DNA of 64,000 nt, taken from contig JBFMHA010000001.1 in NCBI GenBank assembly GCA_040753075.1, positions 77,049-141,048 of the forward strand, written 5' to 3'. Made by a program: the position numbers and the translations under genes. The DNA comes from UBA6814 sp040753075. GTDB lineage: Bacteria > Desulfobacterota > Desulfovibrionia > Desulfovibrionales > Desulfovibrionaceae. Numbering within the stretch: the first letter of the stretch is position 1; the number at the start of each line of letters is the position of its first letter. The notes below the pieces were generated by a model. It did not search any database. It was not told the origin of the DNA and was given only the letters and a program-made list of their open reading frames with translations. Of this stretch, positions 9,472 to 17,819 are shown piece by piece.

Positions 9472-9548
9472 CGCGAGCATCCAAGCGCACGGCCGCCCCG
9501 GTTCGTGCGGCTTCGCCACGGGCGCCCGAGAGTCGCGCCTTTTCCTGA

Positions 9549-9595
9549 GGCCGGCCGGTTCACCGGCGCGACGCGTGTCCGGAAACCGGCCGGCC
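9549..9595. repeat. 12-bp inverted repeat between genes
   Basis: GGCCGGCCGGTT and its exact complement AACCGGCCGGCC are separated by 23 bases, immediately past the 3' end of the minus-strand gene that stops at 9599. The stem is strong but is not followed by a T-run on either strand, so it is at best a non-canonical terminator. Confidence 0.5.
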
Positions 9596-9598
9596 GGC

Positions 9599-11437
9599 TC
9601 AGCGGCGCCGGCGGGTGTGGTCGAAGGTGAACGTCGTCTCCCGGGTCTTCTGGCGCAGGCCCGGGACATCCTGCATACGGTGGATGGCCTCGTTGTGCTT
9701 GTTGGCGGAAAGCCACGACACGCCGGCGCTGGTCAGGGCCAGGACCAGCAGGGCCGGCAGGAGCACCAGATCCCCGCGCAGGATGAACAGCATGAGCAGG
9801 ACGTAGAAGACCAGGTAGAAGACCACCCCGGTGGCGACGTTGCCCAGGTAGAAATCCCCCACCCCGGGGAGCAGGCCGGAGAGGATCGCGGCCTTGGCCG
9901 GGCTCTTCCAGGTGGTCTTGTCCTGCAGGTCGCGACGCACCTGCCGGGACACGAAGCTGATCTCCCGGTCCCCGCCGTTCTCTTCCTGCTGCCCGTTCCC
10001 GAACATCTGGTCGCCGAACCCCAGGACCGGCCGATCCGGAGCCTTGAGATCATCGGCGCCCATGCGGCCCGAAACCACCACGCTGCCCATGCCCGCAGGC
10101 CGGGGACGGCGCGGCGGAGGCCCCGGCGGCTTGGCCGGAGGGGGAGGCGCGGCGGCGGGCTTGGCCGGGGCCTTGGCCTCTTTCGGGGCTGACGCCGGGA
10201 CGGGAGGCGACGGGGCGGGGCGTCCCCCCGGAGTTGGGGAAGGGAGCGGCGGCTTCGTGGCCGGCCCCTTGCGCGGCGGGGCAGGCGCAGCCGGGCGGGC
10301 CGGCGGAGGCTCCGCCTTCGGGGCCGCAACCTTGGCCTTGACCTCGGCCGGAGGCTCCGCATCCGGCGGTTCGGGCTCCAGCAGGTGCTCGTAGCCGCTC
10401 ACGCCGTCCAGCACCAGAGGCGCTGGTTCGGATTCCGCAGACGCTGCCGGCGGGACAGCCGCGGCCTCGGGCTCCGGAAGCGGCGCGGCGGCCTCTTCCG
10501 GCCGCGCCTCCAGCTCGAACTCGGGCAGGGGCTCGTAGCCGCTCACGCCGTCCAGGAGAAGAGCGACTGCAGGCTCGGGAGCCGGCGTCACGACCGGAGA
10601 GGGCTCCGGGACCACGGGCTCGGCTGCATGCAACGGTTCTGGCGACGCCGGGGCTTCGAGCTCCAGACCCAGGGGCTCGGGAACAACCGCGGCCTCGGGC
10701 GCCGGAAGCGACGCGGCGGCCTCTTCCGGCCGCGCCTCCAGCTCGAACTCGGGCAGGAGCTCGTAGCCGCTCACGCCGTCCAGGATGAGGGGCGCGTCGA
10801 GCCCGGATGGGGACGGCTCTGCCAGGCAGGGCCCGGGGGGCTCGGGCGCCGGCCCGCTCCCCAGCAGGCGGTCCTCCCCCTCCGCCCCGCCCTCCTCGGC
10901 CGGAGGCTCTCCGGGCAGGGAAATCTCGGGCAGGGGCTCCACCCCGGCCAGGCCCGGGAAAGGGATCTCCACAGCCGCCTCCGGAACCTGCGCGGACGAG
11001 GCCACGAATCCCGGCCCGGCCTCGGCTGAAGCAGGCATTTCGGGCAGCGGCTCCGGGGCCTCGGGCTCGAACTCCACCTCGAACCCTCCGGCCGGCGCGT
11101 CTACAGCCCCGATCTCCTCGTCAAGAGGCGCAGGCGGGGACTCCGGACGAACAGCGCCGGGCGGCAAGGGAAACACGGCATCATCAACGGGAGGGGGCTC
11201 GCCCGCGGCCGGGAAGGATGGCGACGCCGGCCTGGCCCGAGCCAACCGTCCCGGGTGCCGAGCCAAGGCCTCGGGGGACACGGCGCCCACCAGATCCCGG
11301 ATGCGCGCCTCGAAGGCTTCCGGCTCCACATCGCCGCGGGCGTGGGCCTCCAGGAGCGCAAGGATCTGTTCCGAGAACTGCCCCATGAGCAGCTCCACGG
11401 CCTTGAGCAACGCTCTGTCCGAAGCTTCGTCAGGCAT
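9599..11437 (-). CDS. proline/glutamate-rich repeat protein with C-terminal membrane domain
   Basis: I do not recognise a named family for this 612-residue protein. Residues 1-65 are helical and soluble. A long Pro/Ala/Glu-rich low-complexity stretch follows, containing three repeats headed LDGVSGYE; two extend as LPEFELEARPEEAAA. A second Pro/Ala/Lys-rich stretch leads to a C-terminal membrane domain with ILSGLLPGVGDFYLGNVATG and two hydrophobic helices, which resembles TM2-type small membrane domains. The last residues are basic (HTRRRR). The DNA of two repeats (10461-10555 and 10689-10783) differs at only about 3 of 95 positions, which suggests recent internal duplication. It stands alone, with only a weak ribosome site before ATG. 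Confidence 0.75.
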   Translation of the reverse strand: MPDEASDRALLKAVELLMGQFSEQILALLEAHARGDVEPEAFEARIRDLVGAVSPEALARHPGRLARARPASPSFPAAGEPPPVDDAVFPLPPGAVRPESPPAPLDEEIGAVDAPAGGFEVEFEPEAPEPLPEMPASAEAGPGFVASSAQVPEAAVEIPFPGLAGVEPLPEISLPGEPPAEEGGAEGEDRLLGSGPAPEPPGPCLAEPSPSGLDAPLILDGVSGYELLPEFELEARPEEAAASLPAPEAAVVPEPLGLELEAPASPEPLHAAEPVVPEPSPVVTPAPEPAVALLLDGVSGYEPLPEFELEARPEEAAAPLPEPEAAAVPPAASAESEPAPLVLDGVSGYEHLLEPEPPDAEPPAEVKAKVAAPKAEPPPARPAAPAPPRKGPATKPPLPSPTPGGRPAPSPPVPASAPKEAKAPAKPAAAPPPPAKPPGPPPRRPRPAGMGSVVVSGRMGADDLKAPDRPVLGFGDQMFGNGQQEENGGDREISFVSRQVRRDLQDKTTWKSPAKAAILSGLLPGVGDFYLGNVATGVVFYLVFYVLLMLFILRGDLVLLPALLVLALTSAGVSWLSANKHNEAIHRMQDVPGLRQKTRETTFTFDHTRRRR

Positions 11438-11842
11438 GGCCGGACCTTAGCTCGCCAAGGCCCGCCAGTAAAGCACTTCCTACGTTTTCCCCAGGAAAAG
11501 CCGCACGCTTTTCACATGATTCTGGCCTGGGGATCATTGCGGACGGCTTTCGCACCCGCTCAAACACACGGGAACACCAGCGTCGCGGAGACGCTCCCGC
11601 AAAGAACGCTTAACAGATATGGCCCTCGGGGCTTCCCCAAAGACTCGCCCCCCATGCTGCGGCCCATTGCACCCGGGAGAGCCGGGAGACGGACGCCCTC
11701 CGCTCGCCACGGGGGGGACACTGGACTGCCGAATCATATCCCAATATATATTGATAGCCACTCCCGGCGGGCATCGGGCGGAGAGCCCGGCAAGTCCTGG
11801 GCGTCCCTGCGACGCATCCGCGGAACGTACGGAGGAGCACTC
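11438..11842. other. intergenic region without a recognisable gene
   Basis: This is the 5' region shared by two divergent genes (the repeat membrane protein and the secreted MBL-fold protein). It includes a locally A/T-rich patch around 11740-11760. No RNA gene or convincing promoter pair was identified. GGAGGAG just before 11843 is the ribosome site of the next gene. Confidence 0.6.
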
Positions 11843-12760
11843 ATGATCCAGCATACGGCCCGTCTGGCTCCCTTTCTTTTCGGCCTTTCCCTCGCGGTCC
11901 TCTGGGCCATGCCCGCGGACGCCGCCGAATCCAAGAGCATGCGCGCCGCCATTGGCGCATTCGAGGTGTTCGCCATTGCGGACAGCTACCGGGACCTGGA
12001 CGCCGGCCTGTTCCTGGCCCCGGCCGGGGAGCAGGCCGCTTCGGTCAAGGCCGCGTACCCGTCGGGCCGCGCACGGAACGCCCTCAACGTCTTCGTGGTC
12101 CGCTCCCAGGCCGGGACCCTGCTGGTGGACGCCGGAGGCGGGACCCTGCTCGGCCCCGAGCCCGGCGGCCTGCCCCGAGTCCTGGCTGAGCTGGGCATCG
12201 CGCCGGAGGCCGTGGATACGGTGCTCATCACCCACGCCCACCGCGACCACGTGGGCGGGCTGGCCCCCGACGGCAAGGCGGCCTTCCCCAAGGCCACGGT
12301 GTGCATCGCCCGGACCGAGCACGAGTTCTGGATGAACCCCGAAAACCTGGCCAAGGTCCCGGAGCGCTCCCGGGGCGCCTTCAAGGCCCTGGCCGACATG
12401 CTGGCCCCCTACGCGGGCCGGGTTAAGCTGGTGGAGCCCGGCCCCGGCCCCCTTCCCGGGACCACCCTGCTGGCCGCCTACGGCCACACCCCGGGCCATC
12501 TTGCCCTGCTCCTGGAATCGCAGGACAGGCGACTTCTGCTCTGGGGCGACCTGCTGCACGGCCTGGACCTGCAGGCCGCCCATCCGGACATCGCCATCGC
12601 CTTCGACCTGGACCCGGCTGCGGCCGTCGCCTCCCGCCGCGCCCTGCTGTCCCGCGCGGCCAAGGAAGGCTGGCTGGTCAGCGGCGTCCACGTCCCCGCC
12701 CCAGCGCTCTACTCCCTGCGCGCCTCGGGCTCGGGCTACGCCGCCACCCAGGCTCCCTGA
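11843..12760 (+). CDS. exported metallo-beta-lactamase-fold hydrolase
   Basis: This 305-residue protein has a signal peptide (about residues 1-27, ending PADAAE) and the metallo-beta-lactamase metal motif THAHRDHVGG near residue 130. Further metal-ligand motifs are GHTPGHLAL and GDLLHGLD. The fold is a binuclear metal hydrolase; related periplasmic or exported enzymes hydrolyse lactones, thioesters or other esters, and the substrate is not evident here. The start is fixed by GGAGGAG 6 bases before ATG and by the signal peptide, although the frame is open much further upstream. It is monocistronic and followed by a strong hairpin at 12774-12801. Confidence 0.88.
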   Translation: MIQHTARLAPFLFGLSLAVLWAMPADAAESKSMRAAIGAFEVFAIADSYRDLDAGLFLAPAGEQAASVKAAYPSGRARNALNVFVVRSQAGTLLVDAGGGTLLGPEPGGLPRVLAELGIAPEAVDTVLITHAHRDHVGGLAPDGKAAFPKATVCIARTEHEFWMNPENLAKVPERSRGAFKALADMLAPYAGRVKLVEPGPGPLPGTTLLAAYGHTPGHLALLLESQDRRLLLWGDLLHGLDLQAAHPDIAIAFDLDPAAAVASRRALLSRAAKEGWLVSGVHVPAPALYSLRASGSGYAATQAP

Positions 12761-12773
12761 CCCGCAACGCAGA

Positions 12774-12801
12774 AAGGCCGGAGGCTTGCGCCTCCGGCCT
12801 T
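12774..12801. terminator. hairpin after MBL-fold gene
   Basis: A perfect 12-bp stem, AAGGCCGGAGGC with GCCTCCGGCCTT, has a 4-base loop. The T-run is short on the plus strand and somewhat better on the minus strand, so it could serve both directions. Confidence 0.7.
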
Positions 12802-12834
12802 GTAAGGTTGACACCCGTTCCGGGTGATCAGTTC

Positions 12835-12883
12835 TGGCGGAGCGGACGGGACTTGAACCCGCGACCTCCGACGTGACAGGCCG
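12835..12883 (-). pseudogene. 3' fragment of tRNA-Asp (GTC), possible attachment-site scar
   Basis: On the minus strand the last 49 or so bases of a tRNA-Asp are present: part of the anticodon stem, loop CTGTCAC with anticodon GTC, variable region, the T-arm with GGTTCAA, the acceptor strand and an encoded CCA. The 5' half (acceptor strand, D-arm) is absent: the sequence past 12883 does not continue a tRNA. A 3' tRNA fragment is the classic mark left at one end of an element integrated by a tyrosine recombinase. The truncated sequence cannot make a functional tRNA. Confidence 0.85.
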
Positions 12884-13322
12884 CGACATACGAACCGGAC
12901 CATGCAATTACAAGATGTTACAGTTGTCTCGCAGCATCGCCAAGAACTACGCCGCAATCCGCGGGGGGGGGACCAAAGGGGGACCAACTTTCCTACACGA
13001 GCAACGGCAAGGCGCCAGCGAGATTGCCCACCACTCCAAAAGACCACTATCCAACAAGGTTGACATTCTTGGACATGACAACGGGAGCTTGTTTCAGGGT
13101 GAAAAGCCCGAACCGTTGCCTGGGATACTTGGCGGGGGTAAGGTCAGCGACAAAACCCCTCCCTGCAAGACCCCGTGCTGTCGTGCGACGAGAGCCCCAA
13201 CCCGCGCTTGCCTTTTTCCCGGACAGGAGACAAGATTCCGCCACGGCCCGGTTCCGGGCCGGCCCGCATCCGTACAATCCCCGCGCCCTGCGGCGCGGCA
13301 TTTCGCCCAGGAGGAGAACGAC
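12884..13322. other. intergenic region next to the tRNA-Asp fragment, no clear gene
   Basis: No recognisable protein is encoded. Close to the tRNA fragment, two direct copies of GGGGGACCAA lie one base apart (12967-12976 and 12978-12987), which could be recombinase arm sites or chance. The region is less GC-rich in places (12900-13090) than its surroundings, consistent with acquired DNA. The last 20 bases carry the ribosome site of the next gene. Confidence 0.5.
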
Positions 13323-13478
13323 GTGTACAAGCTCATGCTGGTGATCGGCGATCAGGAGAAGCTGGTGATGACCTCGGACAAGCTGCTGGACGTGAAGCTG
13401 GCCCGGGAGCGCCATGTGCGCAGCCTCACCAAGGGCATGATGGAGATACGCGAGGAGAATCCCGCCGAGTCCAAGTAG
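13323..13478 (+). CDS. small 51-residue protein
   Basis: The frame starts at GTG 13323, preceded by CAGGAGGAG at good spacing, and ends 17 bases before a strong terminator. The product begins (M)YKLMLVIGDQEKLVMTSD and ends REENPAESK. It looks like a compact beta/alpha cytoplasmic protein without signal or membrane segment. I do not recognise the family with certainty; its size and pattern recall small CooT-like nickel or RNA-binding-like proteins, but this is only a resemblance. The frame extends upstream without a ribosome site, so the short form is preferred. Confidence 0.7.
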   Translation: MYKLMLVIGDQEKLVMTSDKLLDVKLARERHVRSLTKGMMEIREENPAESK

Positions 13479-13495
13479 CCCTGCCCCGCCCATCC

Positions 13496-13537
13496 GACGC
13501 CGGAGACCGCGAACACGGCCTCCGGCGTCTTTTTTTC
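13496..13537 (+). terminator. rho-independent terminator
   Basis: GACGCCGGAG pairs with CTCCGGCGTC, followed by a run of seven T residues. It ends the transcript of the 51-residue protein. Confidence 0.9.
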
Positions 13538-13651
13538 TTGCAGCCGGTGTCGGACTCGAGAAACCGACAGGCGTTGCGCACTCGGCAAGGCGGAATCGCG
13601 TGAAGGCGACCCCGGAACGCCGTCAGGCATTCCGGGGCCGCCACGCGCGCG

Positions 13652-13746
13652 TCGCATCCTCAAAGACCTTGAGTTTTTTGTGAAAAAAACCGGAAATGCC
13701 GAAGCGACATGCTGACTCAGCATATCGCGACATTTCGCGGACGCGA
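13652..13746. repeat. intergenic repeat copy B with inverted ends
   Basis: The left end TCGCATCCTCAAA is followed by a T/A-rich stretch with A-runs; the right end TTCGCGGACGCGA matches copy C exactly over 13 bases. The ends are inverted with one mismatch (TCGCATCC/GGACGCGA). It lies 2 bases beyond the 3' end of the minus-strand KamA-type gene. A separate hairpin (CCCCGGAA/TTCCGGGG, 13611-13638) lies just outside it. Confidence 0.6.
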
Positions 13747-13748
13747 TA

Positions 13749-14876
13749 TTATGCCGCGCTGCTGCAGCCGCAGGCGGGATCGTCGACGAACCCGCCGGCC
13801 GGGAAGTAATCGTCGAGCCAGCGCGCCTCGGGATTGCGGGGGACCATGAATAACTTCCCGGAACGGCTGGCCTCGGCCGCCCGGTGGTAGCGCATCACCA
13901 CCCGGTCGCCGCACACGCCCACCACCTCCACCTTGCCCGTGGAATGGGACATGACCAGCCGCGCCCGCTTGGCCAGGCCCGAAACCCGGGACTGGGCGGC
14001 GGAAAACACGGACAGGCACTCCTCCACCGGCGCCGAAAGGTGCAGGTTGCCCGAGGTGGGCCGGCAAATGAACGCATAGTAGGGCGCGATGCCGGCGAAG
14101 CTCAGCTGGCGGAAGAGCTGGGCGAGAACGCCGGGATCGTCGTTGACCCCGCGCAGGATCGGTGTCTGGTTGCAGGCGGCCATGCCCGCGAAAAGTAGCC
14201 CGTGGATGGCGGCCAGGGCGTCCCGGCCCAGTTCCCGGGGATGGTTGAACTGGGTCATGAGGTAGAGCCGCATGTCGGGCCGCACCGCGGCCCGGACCAT
14301 CTCGGCCAGGGCCGGATCGCGCAGGATCCGGCCGGGATCGTAGGCCGGGACCTTGCTGCCGATGCGCACCGCCCGGACGTGGGGAATCTCCGCCACCCGG
14401 GACACGATGTGGGCCAGCCGCCGGGTGGGCAGGGTCAGGGGGTCGCCGCCGGTGAGCAGCACGTTGGTGATCTCCCGGTGCTCGCGGATGTAGTCCAGGG
14501 CCGGCCCCAGGTCCCGGGCCACCTCGTCCCGCTCGCTGGTGAACAGGCGCTTGCGGAAGCAGTGGCGGCAGAATCCGGCGCAGTTGTCCGTGACCAGGAG
14601 CAGGGCGGTGGAGGGATACTTGTGCTGCAGGCCCGGCGCCCGGGTGTAGGAGGCCTCGTCCGATGGGTCGGGCCGGCCCCAGGCCAGGAGTTCGTCGGGA
14701 TGCGGGACCACGATGCGGCGCAGGGGATCGTCCGGGTCCTGCCAGTCGATGCGGGAGAGGTAGGCGGAAGGGGCGCGGAAGGGATAGCGCTCCGCCACCG
14801 GGCGCAGGGCCTCCCGCTCGGGCGGGGACAGGTTGTGGAGCTCGTCCACGGAGTGAATGCTGGGAGACAGGGGCAT
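13749..14876 (-). CDS. KamA-family radical SAM aminomutase
   Basis: This 375-residue protein belongs to the lysine 2,3-aminomutase family. The radical SAM cluster motif is CAGFCRHC (Cys 99, 103 and 106), followed by FRKRLF as in KamA/EpmB enzymes. Other family motifs are TNVLLTGGDPLTLP, RIGSKVPA and GVNDDP. A lysine in the segment SGKLFM near residue 340 is a candidate for pyridoxal-phosphate attachment. The N-terminus has the expected helical region with PPEREALRPVAERYPFR. GGAGGAG lies just before ATG 14876. No lysine-fermentation genes are nearby, so the substrate is open: lysine, or modification of elongation factor P as by EpmB (no EpmA is visible). The C-terminus ends in CGCSSAA, perhaps an extra metal-binding tail. 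Confidence 0.88.
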   Translation of the reverse strand: MPLSPSIHSVDELHNLSPPEREALRPVAERYPFRAPSAYLSRIDWQDPDDPLRRIVVPHPDELLAWGRPDPSDEASYTRAPGLQHKYPSTALLLVTDNCAGFCRHCFRKRLFTSERDEVARDLGPALDYIREHREITNVLLTGGDPLTLPTRRLAHIVSRVAEIPHVRAVRIGSKVPAYDPGRILRDPALAEMVRAAVRPDMRLYLMTQFNHPRELGRDALAAIHGLLFAGMAACNQTPILRGVNDDPGVLAQLFRQLSFAGIAPYYAFICRPTSGNLHLSAPVEECLSVFSAAQSRVSGLAKRARLVMSHSTGKVEVVGVCGDRVVMRYHRAAEASRSGKLFMVPRNPEARWLDDYFPAGGFVDDPACGCSSAA

Positions 14877-15308
14877 AGGCTCCTCCTTTGGCGGCCGGCC
14901 GGGACCGGCGAGGTTTCGTCGTTGTGCGGGACCGGCGAAGGCGCCAGGCAGGCGAGGATGGAGCGCGGACCCGCGGGGACCGGCCGGCGGACGCCGTGCC
15001 GGCGCAGGGGATCAAGCTGCCCCTGGCAAGAGCACCCTACCCTGTTCCGGCACAGGGCTCAACCCTAAAGCGGAACGAACATCTCAGGTTGCAGCCGCTG
15101 CCCGCCGGCCGGGACCGATCCAGCCAGCCCCTGGCCGACCCCTTCTCCGCCGACACCTCTCCTTCACCATTTAAGCATGCGCTTGCCATACGTCGAGAGA
15201 TGGGCGTATGATTCCCGGGTACAGCTTGCTCTGCCTGGATCAAGCACGTTATACGACCAATCAAAACCGGGAGGCTTAGCAGACCGCCGCCCGGCCGGGG
15301 AGCGCGCC
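14877..15308. other. intergenic region between divergent genes
   Basis: The region separates the KamA-type gene (minus) from the CheV-like gene (plus). Apart from the promoter candidate at 15183-15212, no gene, tRNA or riboswitch was recognised. Several GC-rich stretches could form local stems, but no conserved RNA pattern was found. Confidence 0.5.
15183..15212 (+). promoter_or_regulatory. sigma-70-type promoter candidate for the CheV-like gene
   Basis: TTGCCA (15183-15188) and TATGAT (15207-15212) each match the consensus at 5 of 6 positions, with an 18-base spacer. It lies about 100 bases upstream of the start codon. Confidence 0.55.
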
Positions 15309-16247
15309 ATGAGCACCGACCACGCCATTCTCCTGGAATCGGGCACCAACGAGATGGAGATCCTAGAGTTCTACATCAACTGCAGGGACGGAAACCGGCA
15401 CGCCTTCGGCATCAACGTGGCCAAGGTCCTGGAGATACTGGAGAGCCCCGGGCTCAAGCCCAACCCCTCCGCGCCCCATCCCTGCTACATGGGGGTCATG
15501 TCCCTGCGCGGCATGGCCCTGCCCGTGCTCGACCTGGCGGTCTGGCTGCGCATGGAGCGGGCCGAGCACCCCCACGACGTGGTGATGGTCACGGAGATCA
15601 ACAAGACCGTGACCGGTTTCCTGGTCTCGGGCGTGACCCAGATCCACCGGGTGAACTGGGGCGACGTGGAGCCGCCCGGCGCGGCCATCGCCAACAGCGA
15701 GAGCAACTGCATCACCGCCCTGGCCAAGGTCAACGAGAGCTTCATCCAGATCCTGGACCTGGAGCGCATGCTCGGGGAGCTGGGCCAGGCGGCCCAGGCC
15801 GCTCCGGCTCGGATCGAACCGGCGGGGGGCAGGCCCCTGCGGGCCATGGTGGCCGACGACTCCTCCTCCATCCGGAACATGATGGTGCAGAACCTGGAGG
15901 CCGACGGCTTCACGGTGCTCACCGCCGGCGACGGGGAGGACGCCCTCAAGAAGCTCCTGGCCGTGAAGGAGCAGGCCGCGGCCGCGGGCGTCCCGGCCAC
16001 CGACCTGCTGGACGTGCTGGTCTCGGACGTGGAGATGCCCCGCATGGACGGCTACACCCTGACCCGGCGGGTGAAGGAGGACCCGGTGCTCAAGGACATC
16101 CCGGTGATCCTCTTCTCCTCGCTCATCTCCGACTCCATCCGGCACAAGGGACTGGCCGTGGGCGCCGACGAACAGATCAGCAAGCCCGAGTTCGGGGAAC
16201 TGGCCGAACGCGCCAAGGCTCTCATCACCGCCCGGGAAGGGGCCTGA
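15309..16247 (+). CDS. CheV-like chemotaxis coupling protein (CheW-REC)
   Basis: This 312-residue protein has an N-terminal CheW domain (about residues 15-165; ILEFYINCRDGNRHAFGINV and VMSLRGMALPVLDL) and a C-terminal receiver (about 178-312). The receiver has the acidic pocket VADDSSS, the phospho-acceptor in VSDVEMPRMDGY near residue 239, and LFSSL/ISKPEF. CheV proteins couple receptors to CheA and are tuned by phosphorylation. The gene is single, with its own promoter candidate and terminator, and is far from the che operon at 49352-61159. It may serve a different array, such as the flagellar one. The start chosen is the ATG leading into MSTDHAILLESGTNE. Confidence 0.92.
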   Translation: MSTDHAILLESGTNEMEILEFYINCRDGNRHAFGINVAKVLEILESPGLKPNPSAPHPCYMGVMSLRGMALPVLDLAVWLRMERAEHPHDVVMVTEINKTVTGFLVSGVTQIHRVNWGDVEPPGAAIANSESNCITALAKVNESFIQILDLERMLGELGQAAQAAPARIEPAGGRPLRAMVADDSSSIRNMMVQNLEADGFTVLTAGDGEDALKKLLAVKEQAAAAGVPATDLLDVLVSDVEMPRMDGYTLTRRVKEDPVLKDIPVILFSSLISDSIRHKGLAVGADEQISKPEFGELAERAKALITAREGA

Positions 16248-16271
16248 CCGGCCCAGGCCGGACCAAAGAGA

Positions 16272-16310
16272 AACCGGGCTGCTCCATGGTCGGAACAGCC
16301 CGGTTTTCTT
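16272..16310 (+). terminator. rho-independent terminator after cheV-like gene
   Basis: AACCGGGCTG pairs with CAGCCCGGTT around a 14-base loop, followed by TTCTT. Confidence 0.85.
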
Positions 16311-16318
16311 GCGTTTCG

Positions 16319-16395
<77 letters not shown>

Positions 16396-16519
16396 GCACC
16401 GAAGAGGGGCTACTTACGCCCCGGGACCGGAGTTGTCAAGCGCCTGAACGGCCCGCCTTGCCACCCCGACGCCCGGGATGATACCAATGACGCCGCGGCA
16501 AACCCGCCAAGGAGCGCCC

Positions 16520-17089
16520 GTGACCCAATCCCGACGCATCGTGCTGGCCGTGACCGGAGCCAGCGGCATGCCCTACGCCCTGACCCTGGCCCGCGCCCTG
16601 TCCGCCACGCCCGGGGTGGAGCTGCACTGCATCGTGTCCGACGCCGCCCGCACCGTGCTGGAGGTGGAGACCGACGCCGGCCCCGACGCCTTCTCCGGAC
16701 TGGCGGCGCGGACCTACGGCCAGGACGATCTGGCCGCGCCGCCGGCCAGCGGGTCCTGGCGGCACGACGGCATGGTCGTCTGCCCCTGCTCCATGGCCAG
16801 CCTGGCCGCGGTGGCCCGGGGCCTGGGCTCCAACCTCGTCCACCGCGCCGCGGACGTGTGCCTCAAGGAGCGCCGGCCCCTGGTGCTGGTCCCCCGTGAG
16901 ACCCCGCTCTCCCGCATCCACCTGGAGAACATGCTCGCGGCCCACGCCGCGGGCGCCCACATCGCGCCCGCATGCCCGGGCTTCTACCACCGGCCCCAGA
17001 CCGTCCAGGACCTGTGCGACCACTTGGCCGCCCGGGTCCTGGACCTCCTCGCCATCCCCCACGACCTGTGCCCCCGCTGGGGCCAATGA
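16520..17089 (+). CDS. ubiX: UbiX-family flavin prenyltransferase
   Basis: This 189-residue protein shows the family's FMN-binding N-terminus (RIVLAVTGASGMPYAL), the VCPCSMASLAAVARG segment, and LVLVPRETPLSRIHLENM. UbiX attaches a dimethylallyl group to FMN, making prenylated flavin for UbiD-type decarboxylases. No ubiD is visible within the window, so its partner must be elsewhere. GTG 16520 is taken as the start because AAGGAG lies just before it and the conserved N-terminus follows at once; an in-frame ATG at 16478 lacks a ribosome site. The next gene starts 31 bases downstream and is probably co-transcribed. Confidence 0.92.
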   Translation: MTQSRRIVLAVTGASGMPYALTLARALSATPGVELHCIVSDAARTVLEVETDAGPDAFSGLAARTYGQDDLAAPPASGSWRHDGMVVCPCSMASLAAVARGLGSNLVHRAADVCLKERRPLVLVPRETPLSRIHLENMLAAHAAGAHIAPACPGFYHRPQTVQDLCDHLAARVLDLLAIPHDLCPRWGQ

Positions 17090-17120
17090 CCGCGCCCCCA
17101 GGGGCCGAACGGAGGACGCC

Positions 17121-17819
17121 ATGGGAAACACCCTGACCTGGCACGGCCATTCCTGCTTCGAGGTGCGCACCCCGGACGCGGCGGCGCTCATCGACCCCTT
17201 CCTGGACGGCAACCCCAAGTCTCCGGACGGGGCCAAGGCCATCCAGCGCTGCGACCTGGTGCTGGTGACGCATGACCACGGCGACCACGTGGGCCAGGCC
17301 GTCGACATCTGCAAAAGGACAGGAGCCATGCTCGGGGCCATCGTGGGCACCGCGGGCAAGCTCCAGCAGGCCGGGGTCCCCCAGGCCCAGGTCATCGGGG
17401 GCATCGGGTTCAACATCGGCGGCACGGTGGAGGCCAAGGGCATCCGGGCCACCATGACCCAGGCCTACCACTCCTCGGACTCGGGCGCTCCGGTGGGCTA
17501 CATCCTCACCCTGCCCGACGGCTTCACCCTGTACCACGCGGGCGACACCGGCATCTTCGCGGGCATGGAGACCTGGGGGCGGCTCCATTCCATCGATCTG
17601 GCCCTGCTGCCCATCGGCGGGTTCTACACCATGGACGCCCGCCAGGCGGCCCTGGCCTGCGCCCTGCTCGGCTGCAAGGCCGTGACCCCCATGCACTGGG
17701 GCACCTTCCCGGTGCTGGAGGCCGACACCCAGACCTTCGCCGCGGAACTGGCCAAGGCCGCGCCCAACACCCGGCTCCAGGTCATGGAGCCGGGCAAGCC
17801 GGTGGAGCTGAAGCGCTAG
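17121..17819 (+). CDS. UPF0173-type metal-dependent hydrolase
   Basis: This 232-residue cytoplasmic metallo-beta-lactamase-fold protein has the N-terminal LTWHGHSCFEV typical of the UPF0173 group, the metal motif THDHGDHVGQ, HAGDTGIF, and a C-terminal MHWGTFP. The enzymatic substrate of the group is not established. GGAGG lies 5 bases before ATG. The final 4 bases overlap the convergent uvrC 3' end. It differs from the exported MBL-fold protein at 11843 in lacking a signal peptide and in family. Confidence 0.9.
   Translation: MGNTLTWHGHSCFEVRTPDAAALIDPFLDGNPKSPDGAKAIQRCDLVLVTHDHGDHVGQAVDICKRTGAMLGAIVGTAGKLQQAGVPQAQVIGGIGFNIGGTVEAKGIRATMTQAYHSSDSGAPVGYILTLPDGFTLYHAGDTGIFAGMETWGRLHSIDLALLPIGGFYTMDARQAALACALLGCKAVTPMHWGTFPVLEADTQTFAAELAKAAPNTRLQVMEPGKPVELKR

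Noticed and set aside
12873..13478. 201-codon frame running into the 51-residue protein
   Set aside because: The upstream part overlaps the tRNA fragment and non-coding DNA and lacks a ribosome site; the short GTG start has a good one.
13611..13638. Second terminator for the 51-residue protein
   Set aside because: The stem is good, but there is no T-run and a strong terminator already lies upstream at 13496-13537.
15216..15235. Sigma-54 promoter before the CheV-like gene
   Set aside because: GG and GC are one base too close, and the TGGCAC core is not met.
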